A DNA stretch of 64,000 nt, taken from Eucalyptus grandis (lineage: Eukaryota; Streptophyta; Magnoliopsida; Myrtales; Myrtaceae). The stretch is from assembly GCF_016545825.1 (NCBI RefSeq), contig NC_052616.1, positions 1 through 64,000 of the forward strand, written 5' to 3'. The notes below the pieces were generated by a model. That model did no database searches and had not been told where the DNA came from. It was given only the letters and a program-made list of their open reading frames with translations. Position numbers and translations under genes: made by a program. Shown here in pieces: positions 46,836-59,133 of the stretch (its first letter is position 1; each line of letters begins with the position of its first letter).

Positions 46836-46893
46836 ATCTTTTACTATGAAGTAAAACACTTCAAATAAAGTAAGTACACAGCTCGATACCAAT

Positions 46894-47781
46894 TGATATT
46901 GCTAGTATAAACACCTAGAGGGGGGTGAATAGGCGCACAAACAATTTGTCCAAATACGGAAGCAATTCTTAACAAATTGAAATACGATCGAGATAGAGAG
47001 AGAGAAATTTGAACACGGGATTTATCTTGGTTCGGCTTATTCCAAGCCTACGTCCACTCTTCCGCACTTACAGCCCCACCGGCTGGATTTCACTATGATC
47101 AAAAGAGAAGTTACAGCACAGCTTTGCCTTGATTCCACGGTGTAGATGTTCTACCACACCTCCTCAAGGTCTCTCACAAATATAGACTCTCTTTTGTATA
47201 CAAGTATTCGCTCAAAGGATTTATCTAAACAAATAGGAGCTTTAGACTTTGGAATTCTTCTATCGTGCACACCTCGAACAACTAAGAACGTCTTCCTTAT
47301 ATACTCCTTTATGCCATCATACCCGTTGGCACTTACCAAAGGAATTCCTCCAATCTACCCGTTGGACGGAATCAATTAGGAAGATTGTTCGAGCTATTAA
47401 AGGAACGTGTTGATAGCCCATCAATCCTGTTCGCCCATACAATCGGGATCTCGGTTTCCATAAGTAGAACCTTCCAATAATATTTAGACAATCATCGAAT
47501 CTTCAGTCATTGAATCAATCTTGATCAATCAAAGGATTCTCGATACGTCTTCTTCAGCCCACGAGATCTTCTCCGATGATAAGGTTAAATCCGAACAAAA
47601 CATCCAGTTCCGGGATAACCTTTCTTCAACGGATTAGAGACTCACAATGAGGATAGACTTTGAGTCTTGAGTCGGCTGTCAGGAAGTCTTCGACTTTAAC
47701 TACCGAGTCTGCAGACCTTCGACTAGATCGATGGAAACGTTTTGTCAACTTCAAAACACTTTCACCGAGATTTCTCCAACA
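46894..47781 (-). mobile_element. SIRE2 5' LTR
   Basis: An 888-bp LTR, TGATATTGCTAG...TCTCCAACA on the plus strand, next to GCTCGATACCAAT (the reverse of a Met-tRNA primer-binding site) at about 46881-46893. It joins pararetroviral sequence on the right; GTATT at 47783-47787 matches GTATT at 40059-40063 as a target duplication with one extra A. Confidence 0.9.
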
Positions 47782-48660
47782 AGTATTATGCTTTCCCAAA
47801 GGAAAATGAATATAGCCAAGACAAAAATTGAATTTTTTGGTATGCACCTCAACAAAGGTACATACTATCCAGAGCAACATATCACTCAAAAATTATTGAA
47901 GTTTCCTAAAGATAACTTCACAACAAAACAAGTTCAGCAATTTCTTGGGATAATCAATTATCTTAGGGATTTTGTCCCAAACATTGCAAAGCTCATGATT
48001 CCTTTGCAATCCATGCTGAAGAAAAATCCCCCACCATGGGGAAAACCTCAGACTAAAGCAATTGCTGAGCTTAAAGAGATTATGCAAAATCTTTCACCAC
48101 TGCAAATACCATCAACAGGAAAGAGAATCCTTCAAACTGACACCAGTGATGAATACTGGGCAGCCATCCTGTTTGAAGAAATTGATGGTAAGAGATACCT
48201 TTGTACTCACAAAAGTGGAAAGTTTTCTCAAGTTGAAATGCATTACCATTCCACTTTCAAAGAAATTCTAATAGTGAAAAATGGAATAAAAAAGTTCAAA
48301 TTCCATCTCATCGGCCATCACTTCCTAATAGAATTAGACATGGCATCATTCTCTTAGATGATCAAGTTTAAACAAAAGTAGATTACAAATTCTCAAATGC
48401 TTCGATGGGCTGAATGGTTTTCAAAATACACTTTTGAAACCAAACATATTCCTGGGAAGAAGAATGTGCTTGCCGACTTCTTGTCAAGACCAAAAGCACC
48501 AGCTGAAATCAACATATACATCAAGAGGCATGCTTTTCATATGCTCAATCATGGTGTGAAATATAAGATTGAGAAGATCAAAAATTTGTCAAGTTGGAAA
48601 TATCCCTAGGAGATTATTCAACAGATCCAAAATGATAGTCTCACTGAGAACCTGGAAAAC
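47782..48660 (+). pseudogene. Endogenous caulimovirus-like pol fragment: RT end and RNase H
   Basis: Frame 47731-48357 (viral from 47782) continues the reverse transcriptase thumb (QFLGIINYLRDFVPNIAK, MLKKNPPPWG) into RNase H (LQTDTSDEYWAAIL with the first catalytic Asp, and HYHSTFKEIL with the Glu). A stop at 48356 is followed by 48397-48609, with LRWAEWFSKYTFETKHIPG and NVLADFLSRP, the end of RNase H and a hallmark of pararetroviral and gypsy-like polymerases. The segment is the continuation of 39341-40063 across SIRE2. Stops and frameshifts make it non-functional. Confidence 0.82.
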
Positions 48661-49269
48661 CTCATGTGGTAATGCCACACAGATCTATTCAGATTCAATA
48701 GAGGTTTGATTCTTTATCCTTTCGAGTTAAATTTGAATTATCCATTCATTCATCCCCTTATCTGGAAGGAAGATGATTTCCCTGATCAACTCAAGACATT
48801 ATTATGGTACTTAACCAATAAGTACTTAATAGCTATTGAAATTCCAACAAGAAGATTCATTGCCAACCTCACCAGGATATTCTTACTCAGAAGAAATGTT
48901 GAAAAAGAAAGTGATAAAAATCTCTTAGACTTTCTTAATTGGTTCTATCATCCTACTCACTAGAAACATCTCTTGGAAAAAGAACTGAGAACCATGACCC
49001 CAAATCTTGAAATCCATACCATCCTGTTTTTCCGACGTCCATGGCATTTTTTCAAAAACAATGGCAACATCCTCAATGCTCCACAGAAAATAAGAACCAC
49101 ATCCTATAGACCTTACTTAGATAGCCGAAAAGCTCGGATTCACAAATCTTATCCAAGATCTGTTAGATCTTATGAACACCAGTACCGAGAACCTAGAGAA
49201 TCTTGTGCCAAAAAAACAAAACCATTCCCGAATATGTATGGAACAATGTGACCACTACGTGGGATCATT
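48661..49269 (+). pseudogene. Endogenous caulimovirus-like region downstream of RNase H, left part
   Basis: Two frames, 48706-48963 and 48973-49251, separated by a stop. They are basic and aromatic (for example LLWYLTNKYLIAIEIPTRRF and PWHFFKNNG). The function is not recognised; position after RNase H suggests the C-terminal or downstream ORF of a florendovirus-like genome. It is interrupted at 49269 by SIRE1 and resumes at 58693. Confidence 0.6.
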
Positions 49270-50181
49270 TGTTGGAGAAATTTTCTTCAAATGTTTTGAA
49301 GTTGACAAAACGTTTCCATCAATCTAGTCTGAAGGCTTGCAAACTCTGCTATTTAAAGTCTGAAGACCTCCGGACAACCAGACTCAAGACTCAAAGTCTA
49401 TCCTCATTGACAGTCTCTAATCCGTTGAAGAAAGGTTATCCAGAACTGGATGTTTCGTTAAGGATTCAACCTTATCAACTGGAGAAGATCTCGTGGCTAG
49501 AAAAGACATAACGGAGTCCTTTGATTGATCAAAGATTGACTCGATAATTGAAGATCCGGTGATTGTCTAAATATTATTGGAAGGTTCTACTTATGGAAAC
49601 CAAGATCCTGATTGTATGGACGAACAAGATTGATGGGCTATCGACACGTTTCTTTAATGGCTCAAACAACCTTCCTAATTGATTCCGTCCAACGGGTAGA
49701 TTGGAGGAATTCCTTTGGTAAGTGCCAACGGGTATGATGGCATAAAGGAGTATATAAGGAAGACGGTCTTAGTTGTTCAGGGTGTGCGTGATAGAAGAAT
49801 TCCAAAGTCTGAAGCTCCTTTTTGTTTAGACAATTCCTTTGAGCGAATACTTGTATACAAAAGAGAGTCTATATTTGTGAGAAATCTTGAGGAGGTGTGG
49901 TAGAACATCTACCTTTGTGGAATCAAGGCAAAAGCTGTGCTGTAACTTCTCTTTTGTTCATAGTGGAATCCAACCAATAGGCTGTCAGTGAAGAAGAGTA
50001 GACGTAGGCTTGATATAAGCCGAACCAATATAAACCGCATGTTCAATTTTCTCTTCTCTCAGTCTTACTTTGATTATCGTTTGTCTCAAATCTGTCAACT
50101 GTCTAGTATTGTGCAATTGTTGAAGAAAAATCTTTTATATACCTATTCACCCCCTTCTAGGTACTCATACTAGCAATATCA
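49270..50181 (+). repeat. SIRE1 5' LTR
   Basis: 912 bp. It has TTATGGAAACCAAGATC, ATGGCATAAAGGAGTATATAAGGAAG (a TATATAA-type promoter box at about 49750), and CTATTCACCCCCTTCTAGG near the end. Confidence 0.92.
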
Positions 50182-50243
50182 ATTGGTATCGAGCACTGTG
50201 TACTTACTTTATTTGAAGTGTTTTACTTCGTAGTAAAAGATCC

Positions 50244-51960
50244 ATGGCTAGTATGCTAGCACCGGGGGCGATGGAAAGGCAAAGTAATACTAGACCACCC
50301 TACTTTGATGGAAAGGATTACAACATCCGGAAGAACAAGATGAAAGCTTTCCTACGATCAAAGGATCCTCCGGAATGGGACGTTGTAGAAAAGGAATTAC
50401 TCCTACCACTGCATCGGTCTCTCGAAAGAGGGAAAGAAACGATGAGACCAACGGAATGACTCGGGAAGAGATAATCAAGAGACAAGCACTCGATGCAAAA
50501 GCAATTTACTCCTTATATTGTGCTTTGTCACCAACTGAATATAATAGAATATCTTCTTGTGTTACAACAAAAGAAGTTTGGGACAGATTGCATATCACCT
50601 ATGAAGGAACAGATCGAGTGAAGGAAACAAGAATCAACATTATTCTCGGTTAATATGAAGCCTTCAGAATAAAACCAGGAGAATCTATAATTGACATGTT
50701 TAGTCGTTTACGAGATATTGTGAATGGTCTTGAAAATCAAGGTCAACCAATTTCTGATCCCATGAAGGTAAACAAGCTACTTTGCGTGGACTCTCCAAGG
50801 ATTGGAATCACATAAAGACTTCGATAAGAGAGACGCAAAGAATTATGCCACTATCTGTCGACGAGCTGATTGGAACTCTTCAGTCTTATGAAGTGGAACG
50901 GATCAATGAAGATGAAGATCCAAAAGGTAAGAAATCCATTGCATTAAAATCAAATGATGATTCGATGATACAGATTCGAAGATGATATGGACAATGAGGA
51001 GCTTACTCTCATGATAAGAAGATTCAGAAAACTAAATAGAAAAGGAAGAAGGTTCAACTCAAAGAAACAAAGCTTTCAAAGACAGCAGACCAAGTCTCGT
51101 TGATGATGAGGAACCAAACAAAGATGTAGTCCGCTTTGAATGTAAGAAAAAGGGACACATCAGACCCAACTGTCCTCTTCTGAAGAAGAAGAGAGGAAAA
51201 GCTGAAAAATTTCGAAAAGCTCTCAAAGCCGAAACCTTGAGTGATACAGAGTGTGAAGAAAGTGATAATGAATATACCAATCTATGTCTGATGGCACAAT
51301 CAGACTTAGACTCGGATCGACTCGACGGTGAATTTGAGGCAAGTAATTTTAAAATTCCTGTCAAAGTTTCTAAATACATTGATGAACTGTGTTTTAGTCT
51401 TAAGACTTCTCTCAAAAGAATTTCCTGAACTGAAAAAGGAAAACTCAGCTCTAAAACAAAAGGAAAATGTTTTAGTAAAAGAGTTAAAAGTCTAGACTTG
51501 ACTGTTTCAACTCTTAAAGAAAATGAAGATAATCTTTTAAAAGAAAATGCTCTTTTAAAAACAGACTTATCAAATATTTCAAAAAATTTCAATAGGTCTC
51601 GAAAAACTTGAAAAAATTCTTTCAGCTCAAAGACCTTACTTCAATAAGTCCGGTCTAGGTATGACAGAAACAATTCCCTTGATTGATTTTCCTAAAGTAA
51701 AAGAAAGAATTAAGAAAAGACTCTCGAGAGAGGCTTACAAAAATCATTTCAAGAAAGTTTTTGTAAAATATGTAGGTAGAAATGCTCTCGGTGTTCAAAG
51801 TGCAACAGTCCGGATCACTTTGAAAAAGAGTGTCCTATGGTTTGGAAACCTATTAAGAAAATATGGGCTAATACTACTTATGTTACTAACACCAAAGGAC
51901 CCAAGAAAGTTTGGGTACCAAAGAAAGCTTGAGACTTTATTTTAAATGCAGGTCACCGTC
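50244..51960 (+). pseudogene. SIRE1 gag, frameshifted
   Basis: ATG 50244 begins MASMLAPGAMERQSNTRPPY, then shifts frame at about 50395 into GITPTTASVSRKRERN. Later blocks are LYCALSPTEYNRISSCVTT, MKVNKLL and LIGTLQSYEVERINEDEDPK. The first zinc knuckle at about 51133 reads RFECKKKGHIRPNC, with Arg for the first Cys. A second, CSKCNSPDHFEKECP (about 51800), is intact but out of frame with 51661-51945. At least four breaks. Confidence 0.85.
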
Positions 51961-52510
51961 AAGAAAAAGGTAAAGTGGTATCTTAACGGTGGATGCTCAA
52001 GACACATGACAGAGACTCAAATTGTTTTATAAAGCTTGCTCAAGTAAATGGTGGAAAAGTTTCATTTGGAGGAAACAGCAAAGGAAGTATTGTGGGATTT
52101 GGAACTGTGAAAATTGGAAATCTCACAATAAGTAATGTTTCCTTAGTGGAAGGACTCAATTACAATCTTCTCAGCATTAGTCAATTGTGTGATACTTTGG
52201 TTTCAAGATCTTCTTTCAAGAATGAATATGTTCGGAATCGCAAAGACTCTACTCGATCTTTCATGGGTCGAAGACATGGAAACATCTATCTTCTAGATGT
52301 GAAACCAAATGAATCGCAATGTTTTATCTCAATTCAAGACGAAGCAAGCTTATGGCACGTAAAGCTTGGTCATGTCAACATGAAGCAATTAGCCAAAATC
52401 TCATCAAAGCAGCTTGTTCGAGGACTACCCAAATTACCTTATCAAAAGACTGATCCATGCACTCCATGTATTTTAGGAAAGCAGAACACAGAGTATTGGA
52501 GGTAAGAAAT
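51961..52510 (+). pseudogene. SIRE1 protease remnant and integrase zinc finger
   Basis: WYLNGGCSRHMT at 51976 corresponds to the copia protease active site (LDSGCSRHMTG), but the catalytic Asp-Ser reads Asn-Gly. Frame 51993-52505 continues through IVGFGTVKIGNLTISNVSLV and YNLLSISQLCD to the integrase HHCC finger (LWHVKLGHVNMKQL, CTPCILGKQ). A deletion at about 52485 removes the GPTRTQS region. Confidence 0.85.
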
Positions 52511-53050
52511 ATTGCCTAGTAATTGTGGACGATTACTCCCGTTTTACTTGGGTATATTTCCTTGCAAGTAAGTCCGAAACCTTCTCGTATTTTGAAAAAT
52601 TTGCTAAAAAGGTTCAAAATGAAAAAGGATGTGTTATCTCAAGTATAAGAACAGATCATGGAGATGAATTTGAAAATCAAGATTTTACAAAATTTTGTGA
52701 TGAATCTGGATTTAAGCATGTGTTCTCCTCTCCATATACTCCTCAGCAAAATGGAGTTGTGGAAAGAAAGAACAGATCTCTTCAAGAAATGGCTAAAACT
52801 CTTTTAATTGAAAGTAAGATTTCTTCACGATTTTTGAAGTTGTTTCAACAAAGCATGCTATATCATCAATAGAGTCTTCTTAAGACCTATTCTAGAGAAA
52901 ACCCCTTATGAGTTATTCAAAGATAAAAGCCTATTGTTTCATACTTTCATGTATTCGGTTGCAAATGTTTTATATTAAAAAATGCAAAAGATCGAGTTGG
53001 TAAGTTTGAAGAAAGATCGATGAAGGTATCTTCCTTGGATATTCTACATC
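52511..53050 (+). pseudogene. SIRE1 integrase core
   Basis: Frame 52525-52872 has the first catalytic Asp in DDYSRFTWVYFLASKS, the second in IRTDHGDEFEN, and the Glu in SPYTPQQNGVVERKNR, so the D,D35E triad can be seen. The frame breaks at about 52870 and again before 53089. Confidence 0.88.
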
Positions 53051-53088
53051 AAGCAAAGCCTTCGAGTCTATAACAAGAAGAGCCAGTC

Positions 53089-54360
53089 GTGGAGGAGTCA
53101 ATGAATGTCAAATTTCAAGACTCAACGCAAGATGAATCAAGTCGACTCATCAAGAAGAGTCCGAACTTGCTCCACCTTCCAAAGCTTACAACTCAAGAAG
53201 CATCTCGACTACGGAAAACCAGCATCGGGTTGTTCGTGAAGATCCAAATAAAGAGAGATCATCAACCAGACAAATCAACAAGTAACTGGAAGCATAAGTC
53301 CAGTCATCCCAAAGATCTTATAATCGGCGAAATTAATGAAGGAATTCGCACCAGATCCAAAAGGGGAGAAGAGTATAGTGCTATGTCTCTCGTTTATGAA
53401 ATTGAACCAAAGAGCATAGAAGAAGCTTTATCCGATGAAAGCTGGATTAAAGCTATGCAAGAAGAGCTCAGACAGTTCAGCATTAATGATGTCTGGGAAT
53501 TGACATCCAAACCAAAAGGTAAAACGTTATTGGAGCTAAATGGGTGTTCGAAACAAGATGAATGAGAAATGAAAAGTCGTACGAAACAAAGCAAGACTCG
53601 TGGCCAAGGGATATACGCAAGAAGAAGGAATAGACTATGATGAGACTTACGCACCAGTAGCAAGGTTAAAAGCTATTCGACTATTACTTGCGTTTACTTG
53701 TTATAAAAATTTCAGGTTATTCCAAATGGACGTCAAAAGCACCTTCCTAAATGGATTTATTCATGAGGAAGTTTATGTAGAACAACCACCAGGGTTTGAA
53801 GACCCAAAGAAGCCGACTCGTCTTCGGGATCGAAAAAGGCTTTGTATGGTTTAAAGCAAGCACCTCGAGCTTGGTACGACAGATTAAGTAAGTTCTTAAT
53901 ACAAAATGGTTTTGTCAAAGGTAAAGTAGATACGACTTTATTTATCAAAAAGGAAAACAAAAGTTTCTTACTTGTTCAAATATATGTGGATGACATTATT
54001 TTTGGATCCTCTAATGAAAATCTGTGCAAGAAATTTTCTAAGTCTATGCAAGATGAGTTTGAAATGAGTATGATAGGAGAGTTAACATTCTTTCTTGGTC
54101 TTCAAGTAAAACAATTGAAGGAAGGAACTTTTATTTATCAAGAAAAATATGTTAATAATCTTGTCAAAAGGTTTGGACTGGAAAAGTGCAAAAAGACCGA
54201 CATACCGATGTCAAGTTCTTTGAAGATAGACAAAGATGAAGAAGGGAAGAAAGTTTATCAAAAGCTGAACAGGAGCATCATTGGTTCACTTCTTTATCTT
54301 ACTGCTTCTAGACCCGACATTTTGTTGAGTGTTTGCATCGTGCTAGGTTTCAATTAGATC
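53089..54360 (+). pseudogene. SIRE1 reverse transcriptase, frameshifted
   Basis: Successive frames 53089-53565, 53600-53854 and 53842-54357 hold [69 protein letters not shown] and the IYVDDIIFGS catalytic box (about 53982-54010). Short indels at about 53545 and 53835 separate them. The [11 protein letters not shown] end shows the frameshift before the LKQAP motif. Confidence 0.9.
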
Positions 54361-54915
54361 CTAGAGAATCCCATCTCGGTCTGCGAAACGTATCATTAAA
54401 TACGTGGCTTCATCATCAAGCATCGGTCTTTGGTATCCTAAGAAGGAAGACTTTAATCTTCCGGGATATTCAAACGCAGATCTGGCGGTTGCGAGTTGAT
54501 AGAAAGAGCACTTCGGGAACTTGCCGGTTGCTTGGAAGGGACAAAGTGTCTTGGTTTTCAAGGAAACAAAGCACCGTGTCTATTTCAACAACGAAGTAGC
54601 ATATGTAGCCCTTGGAAGCTGCTGTTCGCAAATTCTATGGATAAAACAACAGCTAAGAGACTTTGAAATTGAAGACTCATGCACGGAGATTAATTGCGAC
54701 AACACCAACGCTATCAACCTCACCAAAAATCCAATTCTCCACTCAAGAGCAAAGCATATAGAGATTCGACATCACTTTATTAGAGACCATGTTCAAAATG
54801 AAAATGTTTCAATTCAATTTGTTGACTCAAAGAACCAATGGCGGATATATTCACAAAGCCTTTGGAGAAAAATCAATTTGAATCTATCCTATAGAGACTC
54901 AACATTTTGAGGTAT
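54361..54915 (+). pseudogene. SIRE1 RNase H, frameshifted
   Basis: Frames 54333-54599 and 54521-54910 include KSTSGTCRLLG, SQILWIKQQLRDFEIEDSC, INCDNTNAINLTKNP and RHHFIRDHVQNENVSIQFVD, the copia RNase H and tail. The stop after the tail is lost in a changed frame. Confidence 0.85.
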
Positions 54916-55378
54916 GAGGATATCAAAGTCTAAAGACTTTCAGACTCAAACTTACAAGACTTTATCTTTAAGATAGTCTTGGTACGACCATCAGACTGTA
55001 AGTCATTCTCTTGAAACTCATCTTGAAAAGGTACGATCGTCAGACTGTGTTTAAATTGTTGCTATATTTAATTGACGTAATTATTGCATCGTTTCATTTT
55101 CAAAAAGGAAGTTATTTTTGAAATGGCTATTTTTGTGGAAAAAGACAGTTATTTTGAAAAGGCATTTTTTTTTATTTCCTTTGTGACAGTTCGTTTATCC
55201 CTCTTTTTAACCGATCGAGCACTGTCGATTCCTCTTCACTTTACTCTAAAAAACCCTAGAAAGCATCGATCCTCCATTCCCGTTTGTCTTCTTTGTTTAA
55301 TCTTCAAAAAGTTGTCATCTTTCTTGGGAAAGTCAAGCAAGGAATCTTCCAAAAACTGAGAAAGATGTCATCTTCAAG

Positions 55379-57421
55379 AAAATCTTCGAGAATTGCAAGC
55401 ACGGACCACAGCGAATGAGTGAGGGGCCTACGCACTTCGATCTTACTAAAGAAGAAGTGTCTCCAGAACAGCAAGCGAGCCCACAACATTCTCAGCAGCG
55501 TCATTCTCCTCCATCTAGTCCTCAAGGGTTGATCATCAACAACGGGGAAGAAATCATCGAGGATGCACTCGTAAGAGTTCAAAAGCCCGCTTATATTTAC
55601 CAGCTATATTGTGCCTTAAAAGGAATTCGTACTCCTTTGAACTACATTGATGATTTTCTTAAAGACAAAGGACATGGGAACGAATATATCTTTCTGCGAA
55701 AAATGGAAAGTTTGGGAATTGCTCGAAAAGGGGTGGCCGAGGAAACCCTTGCAAATATCCCAAGTGATCCTCATGGATGGGGCCGAATCGTAGATGGGAA
55801 TGATGATGACAAATTGTACGAGTCAATTTCAACCGAAAATGGGTGTTGCGGTTGAAAATCAAGGAAAAATGGGAGATTTGTTCGGATCGAAGGAACAAAA
55901 GGATCTGTACTCGAAACTGCTAAAGCGTGGGGTAATAAACCCTAGGAGTGTGGGTTTTGATTTTCTGGATGCTGTGAATGTGAACTTGAGGGAAAAGTTC
56001 AGTTATCTTCAACTTGAAAAGTTCTGCTCTGACACTACAGAGGCCTCTACTGAATTAACTGCATACTTCTATTCAAATCTTAGATTTTTGGATGCGAATA
56101 GATTCTCTTTTAGCGTTAAAGACCAAGACTATGCAGTGGATATGAATATGCTAGCAGATGTGTTAGAAGTTGAAAGAGGAAGATATCAACCAATCAAAGT
56201 TTCCATTGCTCGGGCCACACTAGAACTGGTGAAGGACAGGAGAACAGATGAAAAGATCACCTACTTAAGGATGAGTGCATTCAACATCTTGCTTCACAAG
56301 ATTGTGATTAATTGCCTCCGACCGAAATCAACTTCCAAGATCGATGTCTCAAGTTCGAGGCAAGCCGATGTATGCCATCCTCTTTGGAAAAGGTTTTCTC
56401 TCCCTCACACCGTTATGTTTCACATGTATAGAGCAATGATGAAGGACAGAGGTCAACTCCCTTACCCAAGCCTTGTTACGAAGTTATTCGAGACATTTGA
56501 ATATTCAGCCTCCGCAAATCTTTTGTGTTCGACCATGCGATCATATGGTGGTAGGACTGAAAATGGTGACCAAAATGTGTCCAAGGAACCGAGCAAGGAG
56601 TTGGAGAAATTCAAGGAGAAGACTCGCCAAATCTCATCAAATCTCTTATGTAGCTAAAAGAAAAGGGAAGGAGCCCATGGTTGCTCCATCCAAGAGAAGA
56701 AGAGCTCTCCTTGTTGAGGATGAAGATGATGAGGAAGACATCACCATCTCTCGCATTGGCTTTGAAGAATTTAAGTCGTCCTGTTCCACAGAAAGAATCG
56801 GAACAAATGACGAAAGAAGCAGAGGAGAAGGAAGAAGAAGAAAGAGAAGCTGAAAAAGAAGCAGAGGAGGAAAGACCTAAAGAAGAAAGAAGAGAAGAAG
56901 GAGAACCTGAGGAACACTCTTCTCCACATGTAGGCATGGAAACAGGGGGAGATCAGGAGAAATGAGTGAAGTCTTCATATCTTGATGCAAGTGAAGGAGT
57001 CAGTCGCTCACCAGCAGACCGAGATGATGTTTATGCCTCTCGTTTCCGAGGAAGGTCATGAAGTTTCATCGCCAAACCTGCGAGATTATGCTGATCTACC
57101 ATCGCCCGCATTTACTCCATCGATCGAGCCGAAGCAAGTACTCGGACTGATAATGCAGTAGATTTTCGCATAATCATGGATATTCTCTTGGAGATGCGAG
57201 GTCAAATTTATGCCTTGGGATGCGAGGTTCAAAACTTGCAGAATGCGGGTCAAGTTTCTTCATGTTCATTGAATGATAAGATCCAAGCCCTCTCTGTTCA
57301 AATTCAGGCCAATGCCAAGGGTGAGGAGATTGCACAACTGAAGGAAGACTTGAAAAGGCTGGAAGGCATCATTCAGTCTATGGAAGATTTCCAGCTTGTT
57401 CGCGTTCCCAAGCAATCTTGA
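55379..57421 (+). pseudogene. SIRE1 extra 3' ORF ('putative plant transposon protein' type)
   Basis: Not part of the copia polyprotein; it lies where SIRE/Maximus elements carry an env-like ORF. Frames 55415-55855 and 55794-56657 include a Pro/Ser/Gln-rich start, YQLYCALKGIRTPLNYIDDF, VNLREKFSYLQLEKFCSDT, NRFSFSVKDQDYAVDMNMLA and IVINCLRPKS. A Glu/Lys-rich coiled coil follows (frame 56681-56965), and a coiled-coil-like end (57176-57421). I recognise the middle as the conserved domain seen in many plant transposon proteins, not as a viral envelope; no clear transmembrane or signal segment is visible. At least three frame breaks. Confidence 0.75.
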
Positions 57422-57771
57422 CTTCATTTCATTCTTTTTAATGCTGACAAAAAGGGGGAGAGATGCAAGATTTGAACAAACTTTCAATCATTAAACTTTT
57501 AACTGTTTGTTGGATTGTTTTGTTTTTGAACTCGTTTGACTTTGTTTTGTGTCCGGATGAGAACCGAACTAGACTTGGACTTGACTCGCTTCTATTAACT
57601 AGTATTGATATCTTATGGATGGCTTTATCATATACTAGACTAACCTATTTTTCGTGGTTGGATTCTAGTGTTATTCTTTTAGCCATTTATCTCTATAAGA
57701 TATGCATATGTGTTTGAGAAATGTTTTGCAGTCAAAGTTATCCAAGTCTGCAGGAAAGTTTTGTCACCATC

Positions 57772-57785
57772 AAAAAGGGGGAGAT
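57772..57785 (+). promoter_or_regulatory. SIRE1 polypurine tract
   Basis: AAAAAGGGGGAGAT immediately before the 3' LTR, the plus-strand primer site of LTR retrotransposons. Confidence 0.9.
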
Positions 57786-58692
57786 TGTTGGAGAAATCTT
57801 CTTGAAGTGTTTTGAAGTTGACAAAACGTTTCCATCGATCTAGTCCTGGAGGCTTGCATACTCGCTATTTAAAGTCTGAAAACCTCCAGGACAGCCGGAC
57901 TCAAGACTCAAATCTATCCTCATTGACAGTCTCTAATCCGTTGAAGAAAGGTTATCCGTGAATCGGATGTTTCGTTAAGGATTTAACCTTATCAACGGAG
58001 AAGATCTCGTGGCTGGAAAAGACATAACGGAGTCCTTTGATTGATCAAAGATTGACTCAATAATTGAAAATCCGGTGATTGTCTAAATATTATTGGAAGG
58101 TTCTACTTATGGAAACCAAGATCTTGATTGTATGGGCGAACAGGATTGATGGGCTATCGACACGTTCCTTTAATAGCTCGAACAACCTTCCTAATTGATT
58201 CCGTCCAACGGGTAGATTGGAGGAATTCCTTTGGTAAGTGCCAACGGGTATGATGGCATAAAGGAGTATATAAGGAAGACGGTCTTAGTTGTTCAGTGTG
58301 TGTGATAGAAGAATTCCAAAGTTTGAAGCTCCTTTTGTTTAGACAATTCCTTTGAGCGAATACTTGTATACAAAAGAGAGTCTATATTTGTGAGAAATCT
58401 TGAGGAGGTGTGGTAGAACATCTACACTGTGGAATCAAGGCAAAGCTGTGCTGTAACTTCTCTTTTGTTCATAGTGGAATCCAGCCAATAGGCTGTCAGT
58501 GAAGAAGAGTGGACGTAAGCTTGATATAAGCCGAACCACTATAAACCGCGTGTTCAATTTTCTCTTCTCTCAGTCTTACTTTGATTATCGTTTGTCTCAA
58601 ATCTATCAACTGTCTAGTATTGTGCAATTGTTGAAGAAAAATCTTTTATATACCTATTCACCCCCCTCTAGGTACTCATACTAGCAATATCA
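57786..58692 (+). repeat. SIRE1 3' LTR
   Basis: 907 bp, matching 49270-50181 with scattered substitutions and small indels. It ends at CAATATCA and is followed by the TCATT duplication. Confidence 0.92.
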
Positions 58693-59133
58693 TCATTATG
58701 ACCTAGCACCAGAAGCTAAGGAAGCACTCAGGCAATACAGACAAGCTGCATCATCCTAAGATCATGAAGTGACAAGTGAAGATGATATTGTCCAGTCTAC
58801 TCAAGACCCCTATGCACGCTTTGTAGGTCCTTTTTCCCAAGACCCCTATAATCCAAGACCTTCGTCTTTATCCTAAAACATGGGCACATCCTTCTATGCA
58901 CAGCCATCCAATTGGCCTCAACCAAGCATTCTTGCCAACACTACAAGTGACAATACAAACTGGGTTGAAGAAGAAGCATCCCATTGGGCTCGTGTAGAAG
59001 CATTCTCATCACGACGGCTGAACCAAATCCTCTCACCAGAAGACCTTGAAGCTCTTGAACAGAAATATGAAGAACATCTTCTAGAATGCAGCTCAGATAA
59101 CTCAGTATGTAGCTACAATGCTCGTGACGAATG
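58693..59133 (+). pseudogene. Endogenous caulimovirus-like region downstream of RNase H, right part
   Basis: Continuation of the region broken at 49269. Frames such as EAKEALRQYRQAA and 58880-59134 (with HWARVEAFSSRRLNQILSPE and LEALEQKYEEHLLE) end with TGA at 59132. Stops are present at about 58757 and 58875. Function not recognised. Confidence 0.6.

Larger units (their letters stand above)
40491..46893 (-). mobile_element. SIRE2: reverse-strand SIRE-type copia internal region, 3'-truncated
   Basis: Read on the minus strand from the primer-binding site at 46893, gag, integrase, RT, RNase H and an extra 3' ORF occur in the same order as in SIRE1. The internal region stops at 40490/40491 within the acid-rich part of the extra ORF; the last ~860 bp and a normal 3' LTR are missing. 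All frames are broken by stops and indels. Plus-strand frames here, for example 40344-40847, are antisense to the Glu-rich stretch and not genes. Confidence 0.88.
49270..58692 (+). mobile_element. SIRE1: full-length SIRE-type Ty1-copia retrotransposon
   Basis: A 9.4-kb element with LTRs 49270-50181 and 57786-58692, both TGTTGGAGAAAT...CTAGCAATATCA. A primer-binding site ATTGGTATCGAGC follows the 5' LTR, a polypurine tract AAAAAGGGGGAGAT (57772-57785) precedes the 3' LTR, and perfect TCATT duplications flank it (49265-49269 and 58693-58697). The order is gag, protease, integrase, RT, RNase H, then an extra ORF, which places it in the SIRE/Maximus lineage. The LTRs differ at many sites and the frames are broken, so it is not young. 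It splits the pararetroviral sequence. Confidence 0.95.

Noticed and set aside
55379..57421. Retroviral envelope gene
   Set aside because: Position fits, but no signal peptide or transmembrane helix is visible and the middle resembles a plant transposon domain.
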